Assembly (NCBI GenBank): GCA_964402175.1
Contig: CAYOBN010000021.1
Coordinates: 5,841 to 69,840, forward strand
DNA: 64,000 nt
Direction of reading: 5' to 3'
Source of the DNA: JAWKUK01 sp964402175
GTDB taxonomy: Bacteria > Planctomycetota > UBA1135 > GCA-002686595
Both the position numbers and the translations under genes were made by a program. The notes under the pieces are model-generated. The model was given only the letters and a program-made list of their open reading frames with translations. It was not told where the DNA came from and ran no database searches. Shown here piece after piece: positions 7,307 through 15,806 of this stretch (the first letter of the stretch is position 1; each line of letters opens with the position of its first letter).

Positions 7307-8707
7307 TCAGGCGTAGAGGTGCCCGTCCGCGTGTTCGCGCGGGACGGCGCTCTGGCCGCGCAGCTCCGCGACCGTCTCGGCGCAGCGCGGATCGATCTCG
7401 ATGCGCGGCAGCCCGTCCGCGCCGAGCGGGGGCTCGGGGTGGCCCGCCTCCGCGGCCAGCGCCGCGAAGTGGCGCACGAGGTCCGCGCGGCAGCTCGCGG
7501 GCGAGTCGAGCCCGCTCGCGTTCTTCACTGGGCTGAACTCGTGGCGGCGCTCGACCTCGAGCGTGACGCTCGCGGCCGTTTCCCCGAGGGCATCGAAGAC
7601 AAAGGTCTCGAACTTCACCCCTTCGACGGCGCTCGGTCGTCCTTCGGCGTCGATCGAATCGAGGCGCTTGCGCGCGAGGTGCCACGGCAGGTGCAGGCGC
7701 CCGCCGCGGTTGAGGTCCTGCACGAAGCCGCGCGCCAGCATGTGCGCGGCGATGTTGCCGGCGCGGAACACGAGCTCGCCGTCCGCGCCGCGCGCATCGC
7801 GCAGGGCCGCCGGCAGGTCCGAGTATTCGATGCAGCCGAGTTTGCCGTCGGCGCGGCCGATGACCCCCACCTTCTCGCCCGCATCGCGCTTGGCGACGAC
7901 CTTGCTGGACATCCCCGCTTCGGCGAGCGCGTGCAGGCCGATGAACAGCGGGTCCGCGGGCCGTGCCAGCGGGTTGTCGACTTGGAAGTACGAGAGTTGG
8001 TCGATGCCTCGCGCTTCCATGTGCGCCAGCGCGCCCGACGTCGCGAGCGCTGCGAGCGATCCCCCGTGCCCGTTGGGCGCCAGGAAGAGCCGGTCGGGGC
8101 CCTGCAGAACGATGCGCCCGTCCGCGGTGAGCGCCGGCAGCATCGCTTGCGCGAAGAAGAACACATCCTCGGCCGCGAGCCCGAAGTGGCCGTGGGCCGC
8201 GAAGAACTCGCGGGTCGCCGCGTCGTTCGCCGGCGAGGTCATCACGTACCACGTCGGCCGGAAGCCGTGGCGCCGACCGGCGGCGACGATGCGCGCCGCG
8301 TGCCACGCGAAGAGCGGCGAGTCGGTCAAGGGACCGATCGGGTAACACCCCTTCGGGCCTTCGTAGCCGAGGCGCGAGCCCTGGCCGCCCGCCACCAGCA
8401 TGAACCCCACGCGGCCCTCGGAGAGGAGGCGCTGACCGATGGCCACCGCGCGCTCGGCGTCGGCACTGGCGCGCCGGTCGAGCGCGAAGAGCTCCGGCGG
8501 CGCGAAGTCGGCCGCGCCCGCTGCGCCTGCTGCGCCCTCGCGGCGCAGCAGCGCAGCGAGGCGCTCCACCTGGTCGAGATCGAGCGCGTCGAGCTCGTCC
8601 AAGAGCCGCTGGCGGCCGGCCCCGTCGAGGCGCGACCAGTGGTCGAACACGTGGTCCTGCCCGGCGAGGTGGAGTCGGGCGCGGAGGGCGTCAGGCGGCT
8701 GCTGCAA
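7307..8707 (-). CDS. UDP-N-acetylglucosamine/UTP-sugar pyrophosphorylase family protein
   Basis: A 466-aa protein of the UDPGP family, which makes UDP-sugars from UTP and a sugar 1-phosphate. The signature LVAGGQGSRLGYEGPKGCYP is near residues 105-125. YFQVDNPLARPADP carries the uridine- and metal-binding region, and KVGVIGRADGKLGCIEYSDL is the UAP1-type substrate loop. This is the eukaryote-like, AGX/UAP1-related branch, not the GlmU fusion usual in bacteria. Placed directly before ddl, it most likely supplies UDP-GlcNAc, but the exact sugar cannot be fixed from sequence. Confidence 0.85.
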   Translation of the reverse strand: MQQPPDALRARLHLAGQDHVFDHWSRLDGAGRQRLLDELDALDLDQVERLAALLRREGAAGAAGAADFAPPELFALDRRASADAERAVAIGQRLLSEGRVGFMLVAGGQGSRLGYEGPKGCYPIGPLTDSPLFAWHAARIVAAGRRHGFRPTWYVMTSPANDAATREFFAAHGHFGLAAEDVFFFAQAMLPALTADGRIVLQGPDRLFLAPNGHGGSLAALATSGALAHMEARGIDQLSYFQVDNPLARPADPLFIGLHALAEAGMSSKVVAKRDAGEKVGVIGRADGKLGCIEYSDLPAALRDARGADGELVFRAGNIAAHMLARGFVQDLNRGGRLHLPWHLARKRLDSIDAEGRPSAVEGVKFETFVFDALGETAASVTLEVERRHEFSPVKNASGLDSPASCRADLVRHFAALAAEAGHPEPPLGADGLPRIEIDPRCAETVAELRGQSAVPREHADGHLYA

Positions 8708-8775
8708 GGCTCGTCTCGCTCACGGAACCGCCTGCTCCCGGTCCTCCCGGGGGCAGGCAACGGGGCGCCTTCCGC

Positions 8776-9135
8776 TCAGTGGGCCTGCTTGGCCGCGTCG
8801 CGGGCGGGGCTGTCCTGGGACAGCGTCTCGAGCATCTGCTCGATCAGGTGCACGACGGCGTCGAGGCGGTTCTCGAGGCGCACTTGGCGTTGGACGATGC
8901 GCTCGACCACGGGCGGGAGGACGGCCTCGCGCACGTAGTTGTTGATCATGTTGATGATCTCGGCGCGGTTGGCGTCCGGGAGCTTGTGGAAGTGGTAGTC
9001 GAACTTCGCCCGGAGGATGTCCTCGGTCGTGTGCATGCACTCCTTGGAGATCTCCTCCATGCTCTTCTTGTCGTGCTCCTTGCGGAACACCTCGAGCTTG
9101 TAGGCGTGCAGGAGATCCTTGAATTTCTGTTGCAC
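8776..9135 (-). CDS. hypothetical 119-aa coiled-coil-like protein
   Basis: From GTG 9135 this reads VQQKFKDLLHAYKLEVF and continues as highly charged, Lys/Glu/His/Met/Asn-rich helices (HDKKSMEEISKECMHTTEDI, DANRAEIINMINNYVREAV, RLENRLDAVVHLIEQMLETL). The amino-acid composition and lower GC contrast with every overlapping frame, so it is clearly coding. AGGA lies ~11 nt upstream of the GTG. No membrane segment or known motif is seen. The last ~30 residues are a probable coiled coil. I do not recognise the family. It sits between the fab cluster and the cell-wall precursor genes, with its own candidate promoter at 9208-9213. Confidence 0.72.
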   Translation of the reverse strand: MQQKFKDLLHAYKLEVFRKEHDKKSMEEISKECMHTTEDILRAKFDYHFHKLPDANRAEIINMINNYVREAVLPPVVERIVQRQVRLENRLDAVVHLIEQMLETLSQDSPARDAAKQAH

Positions 9136-9207
9136 GGGGCGCCGGTCCTGTTCGGGGTCGTTTGGGGAGGGGCCGCAGACGCGCGGCCCAGCGAATTCTG
9201 CCCCCCG

Positions 9208-9213
9208 ATTGTA
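9208..9213 (-). promoter_or_regulatory. candidate -10 element upstream of the 119-aa gene
   Basis: On the minus strand these bases read TACAAT, a near-consensus -10 hexamer, 73 bp before the GTG at 9135. It is an AT-rich island in a GC-rich gap. No convincing -35 hexamer lies 16-18 bp upstream, so this is only a candidate. Confidence 0.3.
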
Positions 9214-9406
9214 CGACAGGAGGGCCGTTTCCGAGCCTCTGAGCTGGCAGATCCGCTGCGCACTTCGGGCGCGCGAAGGTCGGCCGCGCAAAGCCCGTCG
9301 AGCCGGCGTCAGGATCCGGGCCAATGCCCCGGGGTCAACCCATGGCCCGCTCAGCAGCTCCACTGCGCGGGGTCTGTTCAGCGGGCGCCCCGCGCTTCGA
9401 CGGAGC

Positions 9407-10651
9407 TCAGATCTTGCCGACCAGAATCGACACGTTGTGCCCGCCGAAACCGAGCGAGTTGCACAGCGCATTGCGCACGCGCATCTTGCGCGCCGCGCCG
9501 GGCACGTAGTCGAGGTCGCAGGCGGGGTCGGGGGTCGTGTAGTTGCGCGTCGGGTGCACCGTGTCCATATGCACCGCGAGGGCCGTGAACACGAGCTCGA
9601 TCCCCGTCGCTGCGCCGAGCAGGTGCCCCACCATCGACTTCGTGGAGTTCACCGCGAGCTTGTCCGCGTGCGCGCCGAAGACGCGGCGGATGGCCTTCGT
9701 CTCGGTCGCGTCGTTGTATTCCGTGCTGGTGCCGTGGGCGTTGATGTAGTCGACCTCGTCGACGTTGCGCTTGCCGTGGCGCAGCGCCTCTTGCATCGCG
9801 CGCGCCGGACCGTCGCCGGACTCCTCCGGCGCCGTGATGTGGAACGCGTCGTCGGTCGAGCCGTAACCCAGGAGCTCGCAGTAGATGCGGGCGCCGCGCT
9901 TCTTCGCGTGTTCGTACTCCTCGAGCACGAGCATGCCGCAGCCCTCCCCCATCACGAAGCCGTCGCGGTCCTTGTCGAACGGCCGCGAGGCCGCGCCGGG
10001 GTCGTCGTTGCGCGTCGACAGCGCCTTCGCCGAGGCGAAGCCCGCCATCGACAGCGGCGTGATCGCGGACTCGGACCCGCCGGTGATCACGATGTCGCAA
10101 TCGTCCCACTGGATCGCGCGCCAAGCCATGCCGATCGCGTGCCCGGCGGAGGCGCACGCGCTGGAGGTCGTGAACGCCGTGCCCAGGAAGCCCTGGCGGA
10201 TCGCGACCTGGCCGCTGACGGCGTTGGACATGATGCGCGGGATGAAGTGCGGGCTCACGCGGCGCGCGCCGCGCTCGAGCAGCACCGCCTGCTGCTCGAG
10301 GATGCCCGTGATGCCGCCGATGCCGGTGGCGATGATCGTGCCGCAGCGCTGGCGCACCTCGGGGGCCGCGTCGCGCAGGCCTTCGAGGCCCGCGTCCCGC
10401 AGCGCCTCGTCGGAGGCCATGAGCGCCCACATGGTGAACGGGTCGAGCTTGCGCTGCTCCCGCTCGTCGAAGCCGTGTTCCTCCGGGTTCCAGCGGATGA
10501 TGCCGCCGATGGTCGCCGCGAGGCCCGTCGTATCGAAACGGTCGACGGTGGAAATGCCGTTCTCTCCCGCGAGGATGCGCGGGAGGGACGACTCGACGTT
10601 CAGGCCCAGGGAGTTGACGGTCCCGAGGCCCGTGACCACGACTCGACGCAT
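9407..10651 (-). CDS. fabF: beta-ketoacyl-[acyl-carrier-protein] synthase II
   Basis: A 414-aa thiolase-fold condensing enzyme that extends acyl-ACP with malonyl-ACP in type II fatty acid synthesis. It starts MRRVVVTGLGTVNSLG. The Cys-His-His catalytic triad is visible: C166 in TTSSACASAGHA, H306 in NAHGTSTEYND and H343 in KSMVGHLLGAATG, with the conserved K338. Length and motifs are standard. It is the last gene of the rpmF-plsX-fabHDG-acpP-fabF cluster, 75 bp after acpP. A GC-rich hairpin (9365-9372 / 9388-9395) follows the stop codon without a U-tract. Confidence 0.97.
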   Translation of the reverse strand: MRRVVVTGLGTVNSLGLNVESSLPRILAGENGISTVDRFDTTGLAATIGGIIRWNPEEHGFDEREQRKLDPFTMWALMASDEALRDAGLEGLRDAAPEVRQRCGTIIATGIGGITGILEQQAVLLERGARRVSPHFIPRIMSNAVSGQVAIRQGFLGTAFTTSSACASAGHAIGMAWRAIQWDDCDIVITGGSESAITPLSMAGFASAKALSTRNDDPGAASRPFDKDRDGFVMGEGCGMLVLEEYEHAKKRGARIYCELLGYGSTDDAFHITAPEESGDGPARAMQEALRHGKRNVDEVDYINAHGTSTEYNDATETKAIRRVFGAHADKLAVNSTKSMVGHLLGAATGIELVFTALAVHMDTVHPTRNYTTPDPACDLDYVPGAARKMRVRNALCNSLGFGGHNVSILVGKI

Positions 10652-10726
10652 GCGGATCTCCTTCGGCCTGCTCCGCGGGGCGCGCGCTCGAGGCGTCCGC
10701 CCCCGCGTCCGCGGGCGCCTAGGGGT

Positions 10727-10969
10727 TCAGGAGAGTTTCCCTTGGATGTACGAGACGGCCGCGCCGACGGTCTGGATCTTCTCGGCGTCCTCGTCGGGGA
10801 TCGAGATCTCGAACTCGTCCTCGAACTCCATCACGAGCTCGACGGTGTCGAGCGAGTCCGCGCCGAGGTCGTTGATGAACGAGGTGTCGAGGTTGATCTT
10901 GTCTGCGGTCGTACCCATCTGATCGCAGACGATCTTCTTGACGCGGTCTTCGACGGAAGCGTTGCTCAC
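10727..10969 (-). CDS. acpP: acyl carrier protein
   Basis: An 80-aa acidic four-helix carrier protein. The phosphopantetheine attachment site is S39 in NDLGADSLDTVELVMEFEDEF. Length and the C-terminal DEDAEKIQTVGAAVSYI helix are typical. It carries growing acyl chains between the Fab enzymes encoded on either side. The lower GC and Glu/Asp-rich usage are normal for a highly expressed ACP. It lies 141 bp downstream of fabG. Confidence 0.97.
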   Translation of the reverse strand: MSNASVEDRVKKIVCDQMGTTADKINLDTSFINDLGADSLDTVELVMEFEDEFEISIPDEDAEKIQTVGAAVSYIQGKLS

Positions 10970-11110
10970 GGTGTTCGAGTCTCCGAAAGGGTGCTGGGGG
11001 GTGGCCGCGCTGGGCTCGGCCGCAGGGGACGGGTCCCGCGAACGGCCGCGGTCCCGAGAGGATAGTCCCTGCCCTCGGCTAAGGTGAGGGGGAAGCTGAG
11101 GGGGGAGGGG

Positions 11111-11878
11111 TCAGAGCGAGAGGCCCCCGTCGACGACGAGGGTCTGTCCGGTGATGTAAGCGCCGCCCGGGCCGACGAGGTACGCGACCGCCTCGGCCAC
11201 GTCCGCGACCGCGCCGATGCGCCCGAGCGGGATGGAGCCCGTGAGCTTCTCGCGCTCGTTGTCCGGGATACCGGCGGTCATGTCGGTCTCGATGAAGCCG
11301 GGGGCCACCGCGTTGACGGTGACTCCGCGGCCCGCGAGCTCCTTCGCGGCCGAGCGGGTCAGGCCGATCACGCCGGCTTTGCTGGCGGCGTAGTTGGCTT
11401 GCCCGGCGTTGCCGATCACCCCGACGACCGAGGTGATGTTCACGATCCGGCCCGCGGTCTTCATCATGGGCCGCACCGCGGCTTTGACGAAGTTCCAGGT
11501 GCCCTTGAGGTTCACCTCGACCACCCGGTCGAAGTCCTCCTCGGACATGCGCAGCAGGAGCTGGTCGCGGGTGATGCCGGCGTTGTTGACGAGCACGTCC
11601 AGGCCGCCGAGGTCCTTGCGGACCTCCTCGACGAGGGCCGCCACCGCCGCGCTGTCCGCGACGTCGACGCCGTAGGCCTTGGCGCCCGCCGTCAGGGCCG
11701 CGCACGCCGCAGCCGTCTCGACCGCGTTCTCGACCTTCGTCGCGACACACGCCACGCGCGCGCCGTCCCGGGCGAGCCGCTCGGCGATCGCCCGGCCGAT
11801 GCCGCGGCTCGCGCCGGTCACCAGGGCGACCTTGCCGGCCAGCGGGGATCCTGTCGGGTGGTGTGGGGTTCCGGTCAA
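11111..11878 (-). CDS. fabG: 3-oxoacyl-[acyl-carrier-protein] reductase
   Basis: An SDR-family enzyme that reduces beta-ketoacyl-ACP with NADPH. The nucleotide-binding TGASRGIG follows GKVALV; NNAG is in VLVNNAGITRDQLL; and the catalytic Ser and Tyr-x3-Lys are in NITSVVGVIG...NYAASKAG. It ends VVDGGLSL as the family does. The start is uncertain: no ATG exists, so I use TTG 11878 (255 aa). A CTG at 11842 preceded by AGGA is an alternative and would give a more usual N-terminal length. The much longer upstream frame overlaps fabD out of phase and is not coding. Confidence 0.93.
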   Translation of the reverse strand: MTGTPHHPTGSPLAGKVALVTGASRGIGRAIAERLARDGARVACVATKVENAVETAAACAALTAGAKAYGVDVADSAAVAALVEEVRKDLGGLDVLVNNAGITRDQLLLRMSEEDFDRVVEVNLKGTWNFVKAAVRPMMKTAGRIVNITSVVGVIGNAGQANYAASKAGVIGLTRSAAKELAGRGVTVNAVAPGFIETDMTAGIPDNEREKLTGSIPLGRIGAVADVAEAVAYLVGPGGAYITGQTLVVDGGLSL

Positions 11879-12021
11879 GCGAGTGACGGGGCTCGGGAGG
11901 GCGGTGGGACGATTGGATCGCCTGGGGCGAATCGGCGCGAGGGTAGCCGCCGGGACGGTCGGGTTCAACCGCGCTCCGGGCCGGAACCGTGGTTCCCGCC
12001 CGAAACGCCTTGGGGGTGCGC

Positions 12022-13008
12022 TCAGGCCGGAGCGACGGCGAGGTCCGCCGGCTTCGCGATCGAGCGCGCGCTGTACGGCGGCTGCAAGGGGCCGGCTTCG
12101 GCCTCGACGGCTTCGACGATCTTGCCGAGCATGCCCGTCAGCACGTTGCCGGGCCCGGGCTCGAGGAACGCGCGCACACCCTGCTGCAGCGCGGCGCGCA
12201 TCGAGCGCTCCCACAGCACGGGGGCGCACACCTGCGTGCCGAGCGTCGCGCGCACACCCTCGACTGTCGTGACGGGCGCGGCCGTCACGTTCGAGAGCAC
12301 GGGCACCCGCGGCGCAGCGAGCGCGGTCTCCGCGAGCGCGGCCTGCAGGCGCTCCGCCGCGGGCCGCATGCACTCGGAGTGGAAGGCGCCCGCGACGACG
12401 AGGCGGCGCACCCGGCGCACGCCATGTTCCTTCGCGGCAGCCTCGGCGGCGTCGAGCGCCGCGAGCTCACCGGAGATCACGATCTGGCCGGGCGAGTTCA
12501 GGTTCGCCACCTGGCAGATGCCGTGGCGGGCGCCGACCGCAGCCAGCGCCTCGGCCTGCTCGAGGGTCGCCCCCATCAGGCTGGCCATGCCGCTCGGGCG
12601 GGCCTCCGACGCAGCTTGCATCGCTTCCCCGCGCAGGCGCACGAGGCGCAGCCCGTCCGCGAACGTGAACGTGCCCGCGGCCCAGTGCGCGGTGTACTCA
12701 CCGAGCGAGAGGCCCGCGACGAGCGGCGCGCGCCCGAGGTCGAGCCCCTGGGTCGCCTGCAGGACGCGCACGATCGCGACGCCCACGGTGTAGATGCCGG
12801 GTTGGGCGATGTCCGTGCGGTTCACGTCCTCGCCGCGCGACCAGCAGGCTTCGCTGAGGCGGAAGCCGAGGGCCGCGTCGGCCTCCTCCCACGTCTCGCG
12901 GGCGACGGCGTGGGCCTCTGCCCAGTCGCGGCCCATGCCTTCGAACTGGGCCCCTTGGCCCGGGAAGAGCAGCGCCGCGGCGGGCGTCGCGGAGGAGTCG
13001 TTCACCAT
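12022..13008 (-). CDS. fabD: malonyl-CoA--[acyl-carrier-protein] transacylase
   Basis: A 328-aa enzyme that loads malonate from CoA onto ACP. The family opening LLFPGQGAQFEGMG is present. The nucleophile S101 is in GLSLGEYTAHWA and the catalytic H210 is in AGAFHSECM, with the closing EPGPGNVLTGM. The first 7 bp overlap the end of fabH (13002-13008), implying translational coupling. Confidence 0.95.
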   Translation of the reverse strand: MVNDSSATPAAALLFPGQGAQFEGMGRDWAEAHAVARETWEEADAALGFRLSEACWSRGEDVNRTDIAQPGIYTVGVAIVRVLQATQGLDLGRAPLVAGLSLGEYTAHWAAGTFTFADGLRLVRLRGEAMQAASEARPSGMASLMGATLEQAEALAAVGARHGICQVANLNSPGQIVISGELAALDAAEAAAKEHGVRRVRRLVVAGAFHSECMRPAAERLQAALAETALAAPRVPVLSNVTAAPVTTVEGVRATLGTQVCAPVLWERSMRAALQQGVRAFLEPGPGNVLTGMLGKIVEAVEAEAGPLQPPYSARSIAKPADLAVAPA

Positions 13009-13994
13009 TGGATGAGGGTCGAGCCCCAGGTCAGGCCTGCACCGAAAGCGACGAGCACGATCTTGTCGCCCTTCTTCACCCGCCCCGCGCGGACCGCCTC
13101 GTCGAGGGCGATCGGCACGCTACCGGCGGACGTGTTGCCGTACTTGTCGATGTTGACGAAGAACTTCTCCATCGGCCATTCGAGGCGCTCCTGCGCGCCT
13201 TCGATGATGCGCAGGTTGACCTGGTGCGGGATGACGAGCGCGATCTCCTCGGGGTCGTGGCCCTCGCAGGCGCGCTTGATCATCTCGGTCATCTTCGTCA
13301 CCGCGAAGCGGTACACCTCGCGGCCCTTGACGCGGATGAAGTGGTTCTGCGCGTCGTACTGCGGGTGGTTGTGCGGGTGCTCCGCGCCGCCCTCGGGGAT
13401 GTGGATGAAGTCGTAGCCGCTGCCGTCCGCGCCGAGCTCGTGGCGCAGGATCTCGCCCTGGCCGCAGTCCTCGAAGCGCCGCACGACGGCCGCTCCGGCG
13501 CCGTCGCCGAACAGGATGCAGCTCGTGCGGTCGGTCAGGTCGAGGTAGCGCGAGAGCGTCTCGCCGCCGATGGCGAGCGCGGTGCGCGCGCGGCCCGCGG
13601 CGACGAACGCCTCCGCGGTGTGCAGCGCGGTCAAGAACCCTGTGCAGGCCGACAGCACGTCGAACGCACCCGCGTTCACGAGCCCGAGCCGGGTCTGCAC
13701 GAGGCAGGCCACCGAAGGCATCAGGTGGTCCTGGGTGAGGGAACCCACGACGACGAGGTCGACCTCCTCCGGCCGCACCTTCGCCGCCTCGAGCGCCTTG
13801 CGCGCCGCCCCTTCACAGAGGTGCGAGCAGTTCTGCCCCTCCTCCACCCAGCGACGGGCGCGGATCCCGGTCCGCTGGGTGATCCACTCGTCGCTCGTAT
13901 CCACGAGGCGCGCCATATCGTCGTTGGTGACGATGCGCGGCGGCAGCTCGGAGCCGGTGCCGGCGATGCCGACGCGGGTCAGGGTGACGGGCAT
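13002..13994 (-). CDS. fabH: beta-ketoacyl-[acyl-carrier-protein] synthase III
   Basis: A 330-aa enzyme that starts fatty acid synthesis by condensing acetyl-CoA with malonyl-ACP. It starts at ATG 13994 (MPVTLTRVGIAGTGSELPP). Catalytic C117 is in DVLSACTGFL, H257 in VIPHQVNLRII and N287 in KYGNTSAGSVPIA. The longer upstream frame is shadow sequence. It overlaps fabD by 7 bp, and 230 bp separate it from plsX. Confidence 0.96.
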   Translation of the reverse strand: MPVTLTRVGIAGTGSELPPRIVTNDDMARLVDTSDEWITQRTGIRARRWVEEGQNCSHLCEGAARKALEAAKVRPEEVDLVVVGSLTQDHLMPSVACLVQTRLGLVNAGAFDVLSACTGFLTALHTAEAFVAAGRARTALAIGGETLSRYLDLTDRTSCILFGDGAGAAVVRRFEDCGQGEILRHELGADGSGYDFIHIPEGGAEHPHNHPQYDAQNHFIRVKGREVYRFAVTKMTEMIKRACEGHDPEEIALVIPHQVNLRIIEGAQERLEWPMEKFFVNIDKYGNTSAGSVPIALDEAVRAGRVKKGDKIVLVAFGAGLTWGSTLIQW

Positions 13995-14224
13995 GCTTCG
14001 ATCTCTGGGGAGGGGGCGGAGACGGGGGTGCCGCGGCCGCGGGCCTTCATCGTTACTTGTCGCGGCCTTCGAAACCAGACGGTAGATCCGGTCCGACGCC
14101 GGATCCAGGGCGGAGGGGGCGGGAATCCCCCGCCGGGCGCGGCCAGCACGCGTGGGGCCGGCGGCTGCTCGGCGGTCTACCGCCGAGGGCCTCCACCCCG
14201 ACTTCGAACGGCGTGGGACAGGCG

Positions 14225-15208
14225 TCAGCCCGCGAGGCCGCGGACGATCGCCGCGTTGACGTCGGCGTCGAGGGCCCGGGCCGCAAAACGCAGCGCGTTC
14301 GCCACCGCGCGCCCGTCCGAGCGGCCGTGGCCGATCACGACGACCCCCTGCACACCGATCAGCAGCGCGCCGCCGTACTCGGCGTAGTCGACCTTGCGGC
14401 TGAGGCCGCCGAGGGCCTCCATGGCCCACGGTGCGCCGCGCTTTGCGAGCTCCGCCCCGAAGAGCTTCAGCAGGTACTCCGCGAAGCCCTCCATCAGCTT
14501 CAGCACCACGTTGCCGGTGAAGCCGTCGGTGACGACGACGTCCGCGGCGCCGTGGAAGAGGTCCTTGCCCTCGATGTTGCCGATGAAGTTCTGGCCGCTC
14601 GAGGCGAGCAGGTCGTAGGTCTCACGCAGGAACTCGGTGCCCTTGCTGGCCTCTTCGCCGATGTTGAGGAGCGCCACACGCGGGTTCACCACGCCGACGA
14701 CCTCGCGGGCCAGCACCGTGCCCATCGCGCCGTACTGCACGAGGTGCTCGGGCTTCGGGGCGGTGTTCGCGCCCATGTCGAGCAGCGTCAGCGGCCGCCC
14801 GCCGAGGTCGGCGGTGATCGCGATGCCCGGCCGGCGCACCCCCTCGAGGGTCTTCAAGCCGACGGTCGCCGCACCGACGACCGCGCCGGTGTTGCCCATC
14901 GACACGTGGGCGCCGACGAGGCCCTGCTTCACGGCGCCGGTCGCCACCGCGATCGACGAGCGCGGCTTCGCGCGCAGCGCGACGCCGGGTTTCTCGTCCA
15001 TCCCGATCACGTCGGGAGCGTGCAGGATCTCGAGGCCCGTGAGCCCGCGCTCGGCGAGCCCGGCGCGGAGGATGGCTTCGTCCCCCACGAGGACGAGTCG
15101 CTCCGCCGGCAGCCCGGCTTTGAGGGCCTGGGCGACGCCGTCGAGGTTGATCCCCGGGGCGTGGTCGCCCCCCATCACGTCGAGCGCGATGCGCGATGCA
15201 GCTTGCAA
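14225..15208 (-). CDS. plsX: phosphate acyltransferase PlsX
   Basis: A 327-aa enzyme that makes acyl-phosphate from acyl-ACP for phospholipid synthesis. ALDVMGGDHAPGINLDGV, HVSMGNTGAVVGAA, DMGANTAPKPEHLVQYGAMG and VVTDGFTGNVVLKLMEG are all family signatures. No ATG or GTG fits. I choose TTG 15208, with GAGGG ending 8 nt upstream; an in-frame TGA lies farther up if the duplicated contig ends are merged. The start codon lies within the 55-bp sequence repeated on both sides of the N gap. The frame drawn across the Ns is meaningless because 100 + 55 is not a multiple of three. Confidence 0.93.
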   Translation of the reverse strand: MQAASRIALDVMGGDHAPGINLDGVAQALKAGLPAERLVLVGDEAILRAGLAERGLTGLEILHAPDVIGMDEKPGVALRAKPRSSIAVATGAVKQGLVGAHVSMGNTGAVVGAATVGLKTLEGVRRPGIAITADLGGRPLTLLDMGANTAPKPEHLVQYGAMGTVLAREVVGVVNPRVALLNIGEEASKGTEFLRETYDLLASSGQNFIGNIEGKDLFHGAADVVVTDGFTGNVVLKLMEGFAEYLLKLFGAELAKRGAPWAMEALGGLSRKVDYAEYGGALLIGVQGVVVIGHGRSDGRAVANALRFAARALDADVNAAIVRGLAG

Positions 15209-15237
15209 GTACTGAGCCCTCGATGAAGCCCGTCGGC
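15183..15237. repeat. 55-bp contig-end duplicate, left copy (gap 1)
   Basis: These 55 bases recur exactly at 15338-15392 on the other side of the N run. The left copy holds the plsX start codon. An exact 55-bp match abutting a 100-N spacer on both sides is what an assembler leaves when two contigs overlap by one k-mer and are scaffolded unmerged. Confidence 0.9.
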
Positions 15238-15593
15238 NNNNNNNNNNNNNNNNNNNNNNNNNNNNNNNNNNNNNNNNNNNNNNNNNNNNNNNNNNNNNNN
15301 NNNNNNNNNNNNNNNNNNNNNNNNNNNNNNNNNNNNNAGCGCGATGCGCGATGCAGCTTGCAAGTACTGAGCCCTCGATGAAGCCCGTCGGCCGGCGTCC
15401 GAGCGCGGACGCCATCAAGCGGAAACCCTGTGAATGAGCCCCGGCTGAGGGGCCCCCTGGAGCGGCTCCGGGGGATCCCATGGGCGCGGCCCTCGGGTCA
15501 GGATCCCTGGTTCGGGATCCCTGGTTCGGGATCCCTCTGCCTGGGCCGCAGCACGGCGTCAGCCGTAGGACGGACGGGCGTGAGCCCGTGCGC
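15209..15593. other. rpmF-plsX intergenic region with a 100-N assembly gap
   Basis: This stretch contains the N run (15238-15337) and, once the duplicate ends are merged, only ~230 bp of real sequence between rpmF and plsX. The segment 15505-15540 contains three closely spaced copies of GGATCCCT separated by GGTTC. No ORF of interest is seen. Confidence 0.6.
15338..15392. repeat. 55-bp contig-end duplicate, right copy (gap 1)
   Basis: Exact second copy of 15183-15237, starting at the first base after the N run. Merging the two copies gives one continuous plsX upstream region. Confidence 0.9.
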
Positions 15594-15806
15594 TCACGCC
15601 TCGGTGGCGTCGTCCTTCTCGAACACGACGCGCCCTTTCGAGCCGCCCTTCTCGAAGCCGTACTTGGTGGCCTCTTCGCTCACCCGGTGCGAGCGCGTGA
15701 GCACCCCCGAGTGCGGGCAGCGGTGCGGCTGCGGCGCGGCCAGGGCGAGGTGGGAGCGGCGCTTGTTCTTGCGGGCCTTGGAGTGGCGGCGCTTCGGGTT
15801 CGGCAT
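15594..15806 (-). CDS. rpmF: 50S ribosomal protein L32
   Basis: A 70-aa basic protein starting MPNPKRRHSKARKNKRRSH, the unmistakable L32 N terminus, followed by LALAAPQPHRCPHSGVLTRSHRV. Only one cysteine remains (HRCPHSG), so the usual four-Cys zinc ribbon is absent; it is a zinc-independent (C-minus) form. About 20 extra residues (FEKGGSKGRVVFEKDDATEA) follow the core. It is the first gene of the conserved rpmF-plsX-fab cluster. Confidence 0.95.
   Translation of the reverse strand: MPNPKRRHSKARKNKRRSHLALAAPQPHRCPHSGVLTRSHRVSEEATKYGFEKGGSKGRVVFEKDDATEA

Noticed and set aside
7269..8348. Extension of ddl to 725 aa
   Set aside because: The extra N terminus shadows the UDP-sugar pyrophosphorylase in another frame; the GTG at 7268 gives a normal-length Ddl.
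15209..15481. plsX frame continued across the 100 Ns to 418 aa
   Set aside because: The N run has arbitrary length and the duplicated 55-bp ends show the frame is not continuous there.
15500..15545. Insertion sequence or CRISPR-like array from the repeated GGATCCCT
   Set aside because: Only three short copies within 35 bp, no spacers, no terminal inverted repeats, no transposase or cas gene.
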